A DNA stretch of 64,000 bases from Pollenia angustigena (taxonomy: Eukaryota; Arthropoda; Insecta; Diptera; Polleniidae): assembly GCA_930367215.1 (NCBI GenBank), contig OV884056.1, positions 48,670,308 to 48,734,307 of the forward strand, written 5' to 3'. Below are positions 1 through 10,810 of the stretch, one piece after another. The position numbers were made by a program, and so were the translations under genes. A model generated the notes under the pieces. The model was not told the DNA's origin. It saw nothing but the letters and a program-made list of their open reading frames with translations, and searched no databases. Within the stretch, counting starts at the first letter, position 1. The number at the start of each line of letters is the position of its first letter.

Positions 1-275
1 AAAATGTTAAATTTTGCACCTCTGGAATAGCTAATTATTCAATTAATGTTCGATTTCCTGTGTCATTGAAAACATGTGATTCTTGTTTAAGCAAAAACAT
101 ATTTTTATGCCATGAGTAGTGAATTATAGTATGAAAAATGGCTTAAATTGTTTGTTATAATATAAAAACATACAAATATGTTTACATAAATGTACATACC
201 GTTGGTCTCATGTAGAAAGGTTCTTACTCACATAAATCTGGTATTAAAAAACATAAATTTCAATACAGCGGAGAA

Positions 276-1675
276 ATTGGTTTTAGCGTTTACAGTGAAT
301 TTCAGAAAGCTGCTTAAAATGGATCTAAGGTTTATTATGGACCGTATATCACAAAATTGCATAACACTTTTTCTGGCCATATGAAGCTAAGCTGGAAGAA
401 AGTTTACCGTTATATCTATATCTGCTACGGTTTTAGGCGTATTTAATTATTTTACCAGAGTGGGCTTTGGCGGCATGAAATAACCCCCCAAAATATAACC
501 CCCCAAAAAAATAATGAAATAACCCCCCAAAGCGTGGGGTCTTATTTCATATGCAATAAAGCCCCAATTTTGAAAATGAAATTAACCCCCAACGAAATGA
601 AATAACGCCCCAAACATAAATGAAATAATTCCCTAATTTTTGGGGGCTTATTTCATATAAAATAAAACCCGAATTTCCGAAATGAAATAAAAGCCCAGTA
701 TATTTAATACAATCAATTATACACTTTTGCTTTAAAGAATCACGCAAAAGATATCATGGTATGATATACCAAACACAAGCTTCGCCAACTAAGGCTTTTC
801 TGCATAGCCGGACTTCGGCCGGGCGCAATGACTTTTTCCTCTATGGTATACCAAACACCAGCTTCGCTAACTAAAGCTTCTCTGCATAGCGCCACGATTT
901 TCTCCTCTATAGTACAAAAATACCGAATCGACCCAGCTACGCAGAGAAGCTTTAGTAAGCGAAGCCGGTGTTCTGTATACCAAAGTGGATAAATTCTTGC
1001 GCCCAAAAACGTTTTCATTATAAATTTGAAAATGAAATAATCCCACAAAAAATATATTGGGGCTTTATTTCATAATGATTTTTTGGGGGATAATTTCATA
1101 TGAAATAATACCCCAATTAAAAAAATGAAATAACACCCCAAACAAAATGAAATAATCCCCCGAAAATAGTTTTTGTGCCGATCTTTTCGAAATTTCACAG
1201 AGTCATTTCCAGTCCTATAAAACTGTGACGTGCCAAAATTTGTTATGATAGCAATATTTATTACGGTTTTAGGCGTACTAAACGGTTTCCCGGGAGTAGG
1301 GTTATATGCAAAATCTTATATCTTTCTGTTTATTTTTCCACCAATTTTGTTAGTTTTTCTAACAAAATGATAAATTTTTTTTAGGTGGTGGTTCCACATT
1401 TTGGTTCATAGCTCAATTCCAAACTGCTTGGGATAACTACAAGCAATTTGGCACCATGTTTGTTTATTTCTTTTGAGTTTTTTGAAAGTGAGCGTGTTTT
1501 CAACAGACGGACAGACGGACAAACGGACATACAGAACAACATTTCTTAATCGACTCAGAATTACTCAAGGACCCAGAATATATATACTTTACGGGATCTG
1601 AGATGAATAATAAAAAAGTTTCACATGGAATGACAAATTAAGTATACCCTCTTCACAACTAATTGGGGTGGAGGG
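276..1675 (-). repeat. Interspersed repeat family X, copy 1 (split by an insertion)
   Basis: Positions 276-445 and about 1172-1675 match, in opposite orientation, the repeat at 23934-24840. Shared landmarks are TTTTAGGCGTA, the phrase CATATGAAGCTAAGCTGGAA, a run of ACGGACAG units near 1505-1535 and the end motif GTGGAGGGTATA near 1667. The two halves are separated by the composite element at about 478-1171, so X was here first. It has no coding potential. Motifs of this sort (tandem cagacgga plus a gggtataa end) are common in fly genomes; I do not assign a family name. Confidence 0.75.
478..1171. mobile_element. Composite 'GAAATAACCCCC' element, locus 1
   Basis: The two arms (about 478-700 and 1025-1165) consist of an iterated motif close to ATGAAATAACCCCCAA, present in both orientations. 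The core (760-985) holds three copies of a GC-rich cassette: GCTTCGCTAACTAAAGCTTC, a TATACCA motif and the hairpin CCGGMCTTCGGCCGG. It interrupts repeat X, which shows it is a discrete insertion. No reading frame for a transposase is visible. Exact ends and TSD are unclear at this locus. It is related in design to 6692-7073, 16374-17646 and 40117-41297. Confidence 0.65.
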
Positions 1676-1679
1676 TATA

Positions 1680-2778
1680 AAAAATAACCAGACACCTGTC
1701 CGCTTAGACTTTGCTAAAGAAACGTAATTTACAAATCATAAAATTTTTGCTTATATTTACTTTATTTAAAGATCGGAAAAGTATTTACAATTTTTTTCTA
1801 TTTTTTATTAAATTTTTTAGAAAAGTGTGTACAAATAAACAAATTTTGTGCAAATTCCATAAAAAAAATTACCCAAAATAAAATTTTATGTTTTTTTCTT
1901 TTGTCTTCAGATTTAATAAAAAATAAACTTTTCCGTTCTAAATATTCCATTTATTTTATTTAATATTCCCTTCTTTTTTTGAGTTAAAATTTTTTTTATT
2001 TTATTAATAGATGTTGCTTAAATTTTATCTTTCTTCTTTTAAATAAGAATTGTTTGTACTTTTTATTGTTTTTTTTTTTTTTTAATAATTCCCATAAAAT
2101 GCTTGCAAATCTTAAACAAATAAACACTTTTTTTATTACTTTTTTCAAATTTATTCTTCAATTATATTTTGTGAAAATTTATCAATTTTATTAGCAAGTA
2201 AACCACAAGTTTTATTTTTGTTGTTGAAATATTTATATTTAAATTTTTTTTTAAATTTGCCTGCCTTTTCATTTAATTGTGCAAATAAAACTGTTTTTCA
2301 ATTTGTGAAAAGATTTTTATTTGTTTAGTGTAAACATAATGATTTTTTCCTTTTTTGATTTTTTGTTTCTTTTTTAAACAAAACAAATTGCTTGTCTTTT
2401 AATATTAAATCGTAATAATTTAAAATTTAAACCACTAAACGGTGAAAAGGACAATTTATTGCTGTTACTTGATTTTTCCTGGAGTGGTCTCCTTCTAACT
2501 TTGTGTATTAAGCTGGAACTAACGCGAGACTAATATCAAATAATAAAAAGGATTTATCGTTCCAGATATTTCATTTAAACTGACGTTTGGAATACAAATC
2601 AAATAACCCTTTTCAAAAGTTATTTTGGTAATAACTTTTTAAATACATACATGACAATGACGTAAGACAAGTATTTTTGGATGACGATGTCATTAACAAA
2701 AAAAAAAAAATCGTTTAAACATTAATTTCTGTTAAATATTTCACTAGAATGAATGTTCATATGTAAGTATTTAAAAGG
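1680..2778. other. AT-rich stretch without recognised feature
   Basis: Very AT-rich sequence with many T and A homopolymer runs (for example 2069-2083). No open frame of note, no repeat shared with the rest of the window and no structured RNA was seen. Confidence 0.6.
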
Positions 2779-2910
2779 GTATTCAAACGATTAACGGTTG
2801 TTCGATTAATCGATTAATTTTGGGCGATTAACTGTTTGAATAATTTAAAATTGCTTATTTTCGATTAACGAATAATTCGAATAACTTTTGCCGATTAATC
2901 GATTAATCAA
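2779..2910 (+). mobile_element. Relic terminus of a hAT-like element (GATTAATCG repeats)
   Basis: Begins AGGGTATTCAAACGATTAAC and continues with iterated CGATTAATCGATTAA. This matches the left end of the hAT element at 54787 (AGGGTATTCATTCGGTTAAC followed by CGATTAACCGATTAA iterations). No partner right end was found nearby, so it is a solo end or a very short deleted copy. Confidence 0.5.
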
Positions 2911-3372
2911 AAAAAGGTTGGTCCACAGTTTTAGTTTTACTAGGATCGCCCGGTGGCCGAAATTCGACCACTTCACATTTACTTTTAAGAGAACCTGTGC
3001 GTTGTACAATAAAATCGTACACATTTTAAGAGAACGGCTAAATTCACTATTCACCTATCTTTGTACGTGTGTCTATAGGATAAATTAAAATGCTTTTTAA
3101 ACACTTTTATTCCAAAAATTTAGAAAAAAAATTTATTGTGCATATCCCCGTAATTTATTTATAAGATTTTCATGAAATGTTATCAAAGTAAAAAATAGAA
3201 ACACAGATCTTCGTTAAAAGTCATTAAAAAAGTTTCCGACTTTTATTTTTCTAAACGACGTTTTTGCGCGACTTCATTTTTTAAAATGTCTTAGGTAACC
3301 CTGTCCTAATACGTTTTACATGTGTGTTTGCAAGTGCAAAATGAAAACAAAAACATATTGGGAGAACAACAT
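2911..3372. other. AT-rich stretch with part of a short local repeat
   Basis: Mostly unremarkable. From about 3310 it carries TGTGTGTTTGCAAGT and GGGAGAACAACAT, which recur at 4364-4414 and 4846-4975. They form the target into which the 3373-4362 element inserted. Confidence 0.5.
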
Positions 3373-4362
3373 CCCAGCGGGAAAACTCAGAAGACCTTCA
3401 TACTTCAGGCCTTTTTGAAGGCCTGCTTAAAAAATGTTTTGATTTAATTACTATTCTTACGTAACTGCTAAAGAATGCCTTATAGAAGGCCTCGGCTCTT
3501 TGGTATAAAAGAAGCGAGAAAAGAAGGAGTAACATTTTTTGTTTTGTTTTTTTGCACAAGCAAAAGCAATAGAGTTCATTTCCCTTTACAAAAACAAAGT
3601 AACATATGTTGTAAATCATTTCAGTTGAAGTTGAAAAGAGAAAGAGTAAAATTTTTTGTTTTGTTTTTTTCGCCAAAGCGAAACAATTCAGATCCCGTTA
3701 TAAAAACAAAGTAACAAAGTAGGTACATATTAAAATACAAAATAAAAACAATAATGTAAATCATTTTACTTGAGTTTTCTTCATTAAGGAAGATAGGTAC
3801 TTGTGCATAAAAGCTTTGTTTTTATTATATACATATTTTACAATATTTAGCAAATTTGATTATTTCAATAAAAAAAAAAGGTATCACATGTGTTATTAAA
3901 CTCCAATAAGTTTAATAAAATATATAAACATACGTTTGTAAAATAGGTATACATATATAAAAACATATTCAGTCTTCTTATTTCATTTGTAAGGAAATAT
4001 TCCTTAATGATTTAGACTGATAGCCCTTTAATATGACCTTTAATGCATTTGTAGAAGGATGGTCAGAAAGGCCTTTTAAGAGCCATTAAATTGAAAGAGC
4101 CATTAATTGAAAGGCCTTTTACCATACCTTTCTTAAAAGCGCTTCAAGATTACCTTTTTGCTAAGGCCTTTTGACAGTCATTCTCTGGAAAGCCTTCTAA
4201 GAGCCATTTATTTGAAGGCCTTTAAGAAGCTCTGGGGAAGAAAGGAAAGGGGAACCCCTTCTCCGCAATGACAACGCGTTTTAAAAAAGATATGAGTATG
4301 GAATGGAGCGAGAAGGCCTTGTTTATCCAAAAGAAGGTGTACTCCATCTTTTTCCCGCTGGG
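3373..4362. mobile_element. TIR element with CCCAGCGGGAAAA ends and AT duplication
   Basis: The inverted ends are CCCAGCGGGAAAA at 3373 and its complement TTTTCCCGCTGGG at 4350-4362. The pre-insertion site can be read from the neighbouring paralogue (ACAACATAGAGCA at 4849): insertion duplicated only AT (3371-3372 and 4363-4364). The interior is rich in AAGGCCTTTT palindromes (3405-3425, 4075-4230) and has no transposase. A 2-bp AT duplication with CCC-starting ends is reminiscent of ISL2EU-type elements, but without a transposase that is only a suggestion. Confidence 0.65.
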
Positions 4363-4363
4363 A

Positions 4364-4975
4364 TAGAGCATAACCGTCGTTTATACATTTGTGTACATGT
4401 GTGTTTGCAAGTATACCCTGCAAATAATAGGACCAGTCCAAACACGCGTGTAAAGAGTAGTCCACAAGGGACCAGGACTAGTCCAAAAGTAACCCAAACG
4501 TATGGAAAAAACCTGGTCTATTTAACATTAAGATGTCCTAGGAGAGGACCATATAACCCACCTTTGGACCACTAAGGAGTAGTTTTAAAACTACTCCATG
4601 GTATATAACCAACCTTTGGACCACTAAGGAGTAGTTTTAAAACTACTCCATGGTATACTTAAGAGGATTAGTTTTGAAGTCGTTTAAAAACGAAAGCATG
4701 TCGTTAAAATACGAAGACATGTCGTCTCACTACAAACACTTTTTAACAATGACATGGTCCATGCTTGCATTACATCGGACTAGTCCATGGAGTAGTCCAT
4801 TTTATCAAAATGGGTCAGGTGGTCCAATTTTATTTGCAGGGTAATAACAACATAGAGCACACCGTCTTTTATACATGTGTGCACATGTGTGTTTGCCAGT
4901 ATCATGCAAGAAAAAAACACATTTTGGGAGAATAACAAAACACACAACTTCTTTTTATACATGTGCGTGTGTTTG
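4364..4975 (+). repeat. Local direct repeats, interrupted by a MITE
   Basis: The unit TTTATACATGTGTGCACATG followed by TGTTTGCCAGTAT is repeated three times (4378-4415, 4866-4903, 4945-4975), with AACAACATAGAGCA at the unit start. The first and second units are separated by the element at 4416-4841. Confidence 0.55.
4416..4841. mobile_element. 426-bp MITE with CCCTGCAAATAA ends, TA duplication
   Basis: Left end CCCTGCAAATAATAGGACCA; right end is the near-complement TTATTTGCAGGG. TA flanks both sides (4414-4415, 4842-4843), which fits a Tc1/mariner-type non-autonomous element. Inside is a tandem duplication of about 52 bp (4558-4660) containing GGAGTAGTTTTAAAACTACT, a perfect palindrome, and several GGACTAGTCC-like palindromes. 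It encodes nothing. Confidence 0.6.
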
Positions 4976-6690
4976 CAAACAAATTTAAAACGCTTTTAAA
5001 ACCATTTAATCCTCAAAATTTAGAAAAAAAAATGTATATTGTGCATTTCTACACAAAAATACCTTTAAAACGATATATGTTTCATTAAAATCGGTGGACG
5101 TTAAGATACTTAAAAATCAACGATAAAAAAATTGCTTCCGTATTTACTATATACATACATATAAGATAAGATTCTTTAATGTAAAAAAGCAGGCCGGTAC
5201 GTTTTAAATACCCTTTTATTGTTTTTTATTTAGAAACATTATTAAAACAGTGTTCGAAAATAAACAGTACATTAGAGTGGTTTAAACATAATGTAAAAAC
5301 AATTCCAAAAATTATTTTTTCGCCACGCCTAGAAATACCGCCCTTTTAGATTTTTGTTCACTGTGTCGCCATTTTTGGTCCGATCATAACATTTTGTATA
5401 TCGGTGTTCATGGCTCTGTAAGGGCTACATTTCTGTCTTTAATAGTTTTTTTTTTACAGAAGTTATATCAAAATAACCCAGCTTCATTTTAGTTCAAAAA
5501 TATTAAGCGTTTGGGAGGGTATAAACCGAGCTTTTAAAAGACATGACTAGAATTTGCGTGGTATAAAAAAACTAAACTAAAGGAATAGCTTCATTAACTC
5601 CACAACTCTTCTGTAGACAATGCTTGGAGTTCATTATAGCATGATAACTGCATTGACTGCACAACGGTTGCGAAATTTGTGCATTGTTTTTATTTGTAAT
5701 GCCTTTTTAACGCATTTGTTTTAAGTGATGATTTGCCATTCTGCGTTTACGAAATCAGCCATACTATAATTTTCTAAGTTCGTTCATGACCGTTTACAAA
5801 AATTTAAATTTTTCTTCAAAATAAATGCCCGAAGCTGGTAAAAACACAAAAAAAAAATTCAGTGGTGAATATTTCCAGAAAACTTCATGTAAACATTCAT
5901 TGTCGTTTTTCTCCACTATGATTTTTTGTGTGGATCGAATTTACCACACAAACGGCTACACAAACATATGAAAAACATTAAAATTGCCAAATCTTCAGAA
6001 TATTATTAAAAACCGTACCAAATTCTTAAATTCGGGAGAATACTTTTATGGGTGTTAAATTATATTTAACAAGCTAGTCCCAATTATACCTGGAATCTTT
6101 AAAAAACCCATTTCAACATACAAACGTACCGAAAAACTGAAGGGGCTGATTCAAAGATGACTTTAACATTCCAAAATATATATTTACTTTAAGTGGTGTA
6201 AGATCCATTTTGTATAAATTTTTAAAGATATGACAAACTTATATAAATAACGAGCTTATATATCGCCACCTTAAATGCCAAAGGACTTAACTACATTTTT
6301 ATTTTCTTTATAGGAGAAGCAAACAACTTAACAAAATTGATAACAACAAGGTTTTTGGTCATTGGAATTTCTTTTATAAAGTCGCCATTTTTGATTACAG
6401 GGATCTAAAATTTTGCCTGAACATGTAGTTTAATAAAACGAACAAAAATCTATCAAAAACTTAATATCCATGATTTGTGTAGTTGACTGTTTGCATTTAA
6501 GGTCACAATATACCCTTTCCACTTTTGGTATATATGTTGAATGTTTGTGTGAATATTTAGCAGTGTTATATACACAAAAACATCTTGTTGTTTTTGTTGC
6601 CAAATTGTAGTTAAGTTGGCCCTTTACAGAAACAAAAGTAACACCAAATTTCACAAACGAATTAATTTAGTTACAAGTGCTAAAGTAGTA
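4976..6690. other. AT-rich stretch without recognised feature
   Basis: About 1.7 kb of AT-rich DNA. Only short frames with stop-dense neighbours; no splice-consistent coding, no inverted ends, no RNA gene seen. The first 230 bases share a phrase (AATTTAGAAAAAAAA followed by ATTGTGCAT) with 3118-3145, suggesting an old common repeat. Confidence 0.5.
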
Positions 6691-6691
6691 A

Positions 6692-7073
6692 GGTGCCGTC
6701 TAATAAAGCCATAGGAAATAAAGCCATATGGCCTTATTTCTCAATCCATTGAACCGGCTTCGCTAACCATAGAAGAGAAAACCCTGCGCCCGGCCGAAGG
6801 CCGGCTATGCTTTGGAGTTTGTAAACATGTTGTGGCGGGCCCGCTTGACGCGCACCCTCCTCTCCCCCTTCCACCTACTGTAACATATTTTTTCAACACT
6901 TGACAATGGCAACTCATTCTTTTGGCAATTTGTAACCATAACAGTTATACTGTTATTGTTATTAAGCGATTATGGTGTTATTGTACTTGGATGGTGGTAA
7001 TAAAGCCATATCTCACTGAATTGAGAAATAAGGCCACATGGTTTTATTTCCTATGGCTTTATTGCACGGCAAC
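6692..7073. mobile_element. 380-bp TIR element carrying the GC hairpin cassette, locus 2
   Basis: Inverted ends of about 60 bp: left TGCCGTCTAATAAAGCCATA, right complement TGCCGTGCAATAAAGCCATA, both continuing through GGAAATAAA and GGCCTTATTTCTCAATyCA. The core (6770-6818) has GGCTTCGCTAACCATAGAAG followed by GCGCCCGGCCGAAGGCCGG, the same cassette as the other three loci. Possible degraded 8-bp duplication AAGTAGTA/AAGTGGTT just outside. No coding capacity. Confidence 0.65.
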
Positions 7074-7152
7074 AAGTGGTTACCGTGTGTAGGGCTATGA
7101 TGAAAGTCTTGTTTCGCTTTCGATCACTTCCCAATACGTTTTTGTAAAATTA

Positions 7153-7279
7153 TATCGATACCTTCCCATAAGAATGTTTTATGCGACACTTTTTTCGAAA
7201 ATGACTTTTTGATGTGGAACTATACTAGAAGTTAAGCGCCACATTTTGGCCTGGGTTCCGCTGCCCTATCATGGATGCA
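7153..7279 (+). repeat. 127-bp direct repeat, left copy, flanking the R1-clade LINE
   Basis: Runs from TATATCGATACCTTCCCATA to CTATCATGGATGCA. The partner is at 10811-10937, the same length and about 93-95% identical by eye, with a few substitutions and compensating small indels. The LINE fills the interval. It could be an unusually long target-site duplication or two units of a repeated target. Confidence 0.75.
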
Positions 7280-8328
7280 GATTTGTCCGGTTTTACGTGA
7301 TCATCGTCCTAAGACCTTTCCTCACGGTGCTCTCAACACAGGGTCAAAACATGCGTGACCAGCGCCCCCTCCCTCCTTCGCCACAAACTGTGGCACCAGA
7401 GCAAGGGTACCGACTTCGAATCCATGCATTTGGACACTTCATCCCCCTCGGTGAAGGGCGGAGCCTATCTAACACTCCTACCATTTTATGGTCAAATGGC
7501 AACCGGTTGCAATGCAACTCCACACCGAGCAATAAATTACTCTACCCGCGATATGGGTATTAAACCACAACCACCACGTTACTCCCCCGAAGAGGCCGCA
7601 CCATAACCAGGTTGGGACCGAGGTCCCAAGGGCACCCTGGTTCCCGTGGCACCGAATAAAGACTTCGGTCAGCTTCGTAGCCTAAACTACTACCAGTTGG
7701 ACCCCAAACGGTACCGGGACTGGTGGCCCACAGCAGACTGCAGCACACACGACAGCAAACAGCAACCAGCAACACTGCAACACAGCAACACTGCAAACAG
7801 CAATTGAACTGCACCACCGCAACTCGCGACACACCACACACATCTACATAAAGGGACAATACATCACCAATAGACGATACAACAAAACAATAAACAGCCG
7901 CTCTCACGAGCGACACTTTGGCCACGTTGCGTGACACCAGCCATGGACATCACGCACAAACAGTGACGACAAAAAATACAACAATAAACGCAGCTGTCCT
8001 CACAGACAGGCTCATGGTCAAACTCGACCAACTGCAACCAACGACGCACAAGGGAGAACAGGAACATAGCAGGGGGCCGTTCCGAAAATCAGCCGACAGC
8101 ATGCCGCTACTCCACCAAGACACTCCCATCTCCAGCCCCAAGGGACCAGAGACACAAGTGTCCCAGCACAAGCAACAGCAGCATGGGCAAATCACCAGAC
8201 ACCAACACGACGAGATTCCACCAAAAACAGCAAACCGACCTCCGAGCACGAAGCAATGCGCAGAGCGGACAGTTCGACGATATGCGCGAGCGTCGGTTCG
8301 CAAATGACTGCGAACGAGCTCACCTCCA
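7280..8328 (-). mobile_element. 3' UTR of the R1-clade LINE
   Basis: About 1.05 kb downstream (minus strand) of the reverse transcriptase stop, clearly more GC-rich than the surrounding genome and ending flush with the left 127-bp repeat. The open frames here on both strands are by-products of the composition. No poly(A) tail is seen at the junction, which is usual for R1-clade elements. Confidence 0.65.
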
Positions 8329-10719
8329 CTATCTCAGTCTTCTCCTAGTAAACACTTCCTGGGCAAATTGCCTCAACCTCCCCATCGTCCGATCGTCCTC
8401 TAAGGCCCTACTATAATCCCAACCCGCCCCAGTATGAGTGATGCCCATACTATCTAAGTCCCTAATGTCATCATAGTAATGACACTCAGCAATAACGTGC
8501 CATACGTCCTCGGTCCCCCTCCCACACCCACAGTCCGAAGTGTCCGACAAGGCTCTCTTATGCAAAAATGCATTGAGTGAGCCATGTCCCGTCAGTAAGA
8601 ACCCCAGACTAAGGCCGAAGCCAAAATCTGGGCGCCCGCGTACGAAGGGCGCATCCCGTATAAAAGCATACGTGACACGACCCTTGTCAGAGTCCGTCCA
8701 GCGCGTCCTCCACCTAGAATCCAGGTGATCGGCTAACATCACCTTGATTTCCCTACTCTTCCTATTTACCACGTCAACAGCAGAAAGCCAATCATGCGCA
8801 AGAAGTGGCAGCCCCTTCCTAATCTTATAGGCGATAGCACGGCGTATCACCTCTAAGTCAAGGGGGGCCGCACCCAGCAAGACCTGAAGAGCATCAGTAG
8901 AAACAGTCCGACAGACTGGCATGCAAGCAAGCATAGCAACCCTCTGCCAAGTAAGCACCTTTTTGCGACCAACAACAGTCATAACTGTCTCGTACCATAC
9001 AGGCGCACCATGCGCTGCACATGCAACGAACAGCCCGCCATAAATGGTTCGAACAGCACGCCTGCTGAGGCCCCAGTCACTCCTCAGTATGCGTTTGACC
9101 TTACCAACGACAGCAGTCAGCTTCTCCCTTACATGAGCAAGATGAACCAAAAAGTTCATCCGCTCACCCATCATTATTCCCAGATACTTGACCTGAGTCA
9201 CATATCTGAGACTAACGATACCAGACTTAATGACAGGAGGGCGTGCACTAGACAATCTGCCCTTGAGCAGCATTATCACAGTCTTGTCAAGATTAATCTC
9301 AACACCGACTTGTGCACCCCATTCATTAACTATGCGCATGACCTGCTCACCTTTCGCCCCCAGAACAGCACGAGACTGTCCCTCAAGCAAAACGAGCAAA
9401 TCATCTGCATATGCGCACAGATTGCAGAGACGGCTCAGACGTGCCAACAATGGATCCATCATGAGGTTCCATATAACAGGACCACAGACAGAACCCTGCG
9501 GGCACCCCCGAGTTACGTCCCTCCAAGCCGCGCCGCTGGCACCAACCACACAAGCTTTTCTGCAGCTAAAGTAACTTCTCCACAAGTCAAGCTCACGACA
9601 ACCTACACTACGTAGTCTGTCATGAACCGCATTCCAGTGGAGATGGTCAAACGCACCCTTGAAGTCGACAAACACTCCCAGCACATACTTATCAGAAGCA
9701 TTACTAACGCACTGCTTAACATGCAGCCACGCAGTTTCTACAGATCTCCCCTCCCTAAATCCAAACTGGTACTCAGAAGTCGGCTCAGTGCTACTCTCCT
9801 TCAGTCGCGTCACCATTATCCTCTCAAGCACTTTTCCAAGTACTGGGAGGAGACTGATGCCCCGATAAGAGCGAGGATCATTCCTCACTCTATCAGGAGA
9901 CTTCAGGAGAACAACAACACGAGCAGACTTCCATGCCCTAGGGAAATAGCCCTCACTCAGACACTTCCCAGAGATTGACTCCAAGTATTCCGGTATGGCC
10001 TTCCATATGGCCTTAGCCATCTCTCCAGTCATACCATCAATACCCGGCGATTCCCTACTCCTGACACGGCAAATACTGTCCGAAACTTCCGACCTTTCCA
10101 AGTCGGGAGGGCCGACCGAATCCCGTATAACAGGGGCACGATCAACTACCTCCGTCCCTGGGAAGAAAACCCCCAACAGTGTGTCAGCGCATTCCCTCCA
10201 AGAGGACAATTCAACATTGTCAACCCGGAGGCAAGCAAGGTAAGCTACTTTTTTCCTACCCCTGCAAATACGGTAAACCGTACCCCAAGGGTCATCCCTG
10301 TTGTCCTGTACGAATCTCCTCCAATCGTCCTCCTTTATCCTAAGAATCATGTCCTTGTACGTCTTTAGGGCAGACAAATAAGTGGACTTGCGCAAAGCGA
10401 GATCGTCAGAACCGGCACGTCTGGCCCTCTGGAACAACCTCCTGAGGTGCCTGACGGACCTTTTCGTCCGCTCTAACTCGCCCGTCCACCATTTGACCTT
10501 GATAGGCGTCGTTCGAACACAACGACCCAGCACAGCATCATTAACGGTTAATAACCACCGATTAATCATGCTGACCTGGTCATCTATCGTCAGTGCCCTA
10601 TAGTCACTCAGCGGGCGCGTTAGCGCCGCCGCCCTAAATTCCCTAGCATAATTGTCCCAGTCCACACCGTTACTCCGCCATCTAAGAGGCGGAGGCGTCT
10701 CCCTCGTTCGTTCTCGTCT
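8329..10719 (-). CDS. R1-clade non-LTR retrotransposon ORF2, 5'-truncated (reverse transcriptase and CCHC)
   Basis: Open frame of 778 codons from a GTG at 10665, remaining open upstream to a stop near 10720, so the annotated start is arbitrary and the true N-terminus is lost. Reverse transcriptase motifs, numbered from that GTG: SPGIDGMTGEM (206), LPVLGKVLERI (273), FVDFKGAFD (332), TRGCPQGSV (385), the catalytic YADD (419-422), LDKT (459) and KYLGI (493). A C-terminal CxC...H...C cluster (712-728) is the usual R1/Jockey-group zinc knuckle. The N-terminal apurinic endonuclease and ORF1 of complete elements are missing, so the copy cannot be autonomous, yet the frame has no internal stop. R1 clade is inferred from the motif style and the knuckle; a related clade is possible. 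Base composition differs sharply from the neighbourhood. Confidence 0.92.
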   Translation of the reverse strand, partial: RRERTRETPPPLRWRSNGVDWDNYAREFRAAALTRPLSDYRALTIDDQVSMINRWLLTVNDAVLGRCVRTTPIKVKWWTGELERTKRSVRHLRRLFQRARRAGSDDLALRKSTYLSALKTYKDMILRIKEDDWRRFVQDNRDDPWGTVYRICRGRKKVAYLACLRVDNVELSSWRECADTLLGVFFPGTEVVDRAPVIRDSVGPPDLERSEVSDSICRVRSRESPGIDGMTGEMAKAIWKAIPEYLESISGKCLSEGYFPRAWKSARVVVLLKSPDRVRNDPRSYRGISLLPVLGKVLERIMVTRLKESSTEPTSEYQFGFREGRSVETAWLHVKQCVSNASDKYVLGVFVDFKGAFDHLHWNAVHDRLRSVGCRELDLWRSYFSCRKACVVGASGAAWRDVTRGCPQGSVCGPVIWNLMMDPLLARLSRLCNLCAYADDLLVLLEGQSRAVLGAKGEQVMRIVNEWGAQVGVEINLDKTVIMLLKGRLSSARPPVIKSGIVSLRYVTQVKYLGIMMGERMNFLVHLAHVREKLTAVVGKVKRILRSDWGLSRRAVRTIYGGLFVACAAHGAPVWYETVMTVVGRKKVLTWQRVAMLACMPVCRTVSTDALQVLLGAAPLDLEVIRRAIAYKIRKGLPLLAHDWLSAVDVVNRKSREIKVMLADHLDSRWRTRWTDSDKGRVTYAFIRDAPFVRGRPDFGFGLSLGFLLTGHGSLNAFLHKRALSDTSDCGCGRGTEDVWHVIAECHYYDDIRDLDSMGITHTGAGWDYSRALEDDRTMGRLRQFAQEVFTRRRLR

Positions 10720-10810
10720 TCATAAACTTTCTAGTTACAAATTAAGAAAAAAATAACATATGGCGGGTTTCATATCATAATATGTATTAGGGATGGGCAA
10801 ATTGAAAAAA
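10720..10810. other. 5' junction of the truncated LINE
   Basis: Between the last in-frame LINE codon and the right 127-bp repeat lie about 90 AT-rich bases (ATTAAGAAAAAAATAACATA) without LINE coding. This may be non-templated or host filler at the 5' truncation point. Confidence 0.35.

Noticed and set aside
7246..8303. Several 100-130 codon frames on both strands left of the LINE stop
   Set aside because: They lie in the GC-rich 3' UTR of the LINE, where stops are rare by composition; none shows a domain, and they overlap each other.
9010..9978. Plus-strand frames of 201 and 118 codons within the LINE
   Set aside because: Antisense to the reverse transcriptase; composition biased, no domain, and the minus-strand frame explains the openness.
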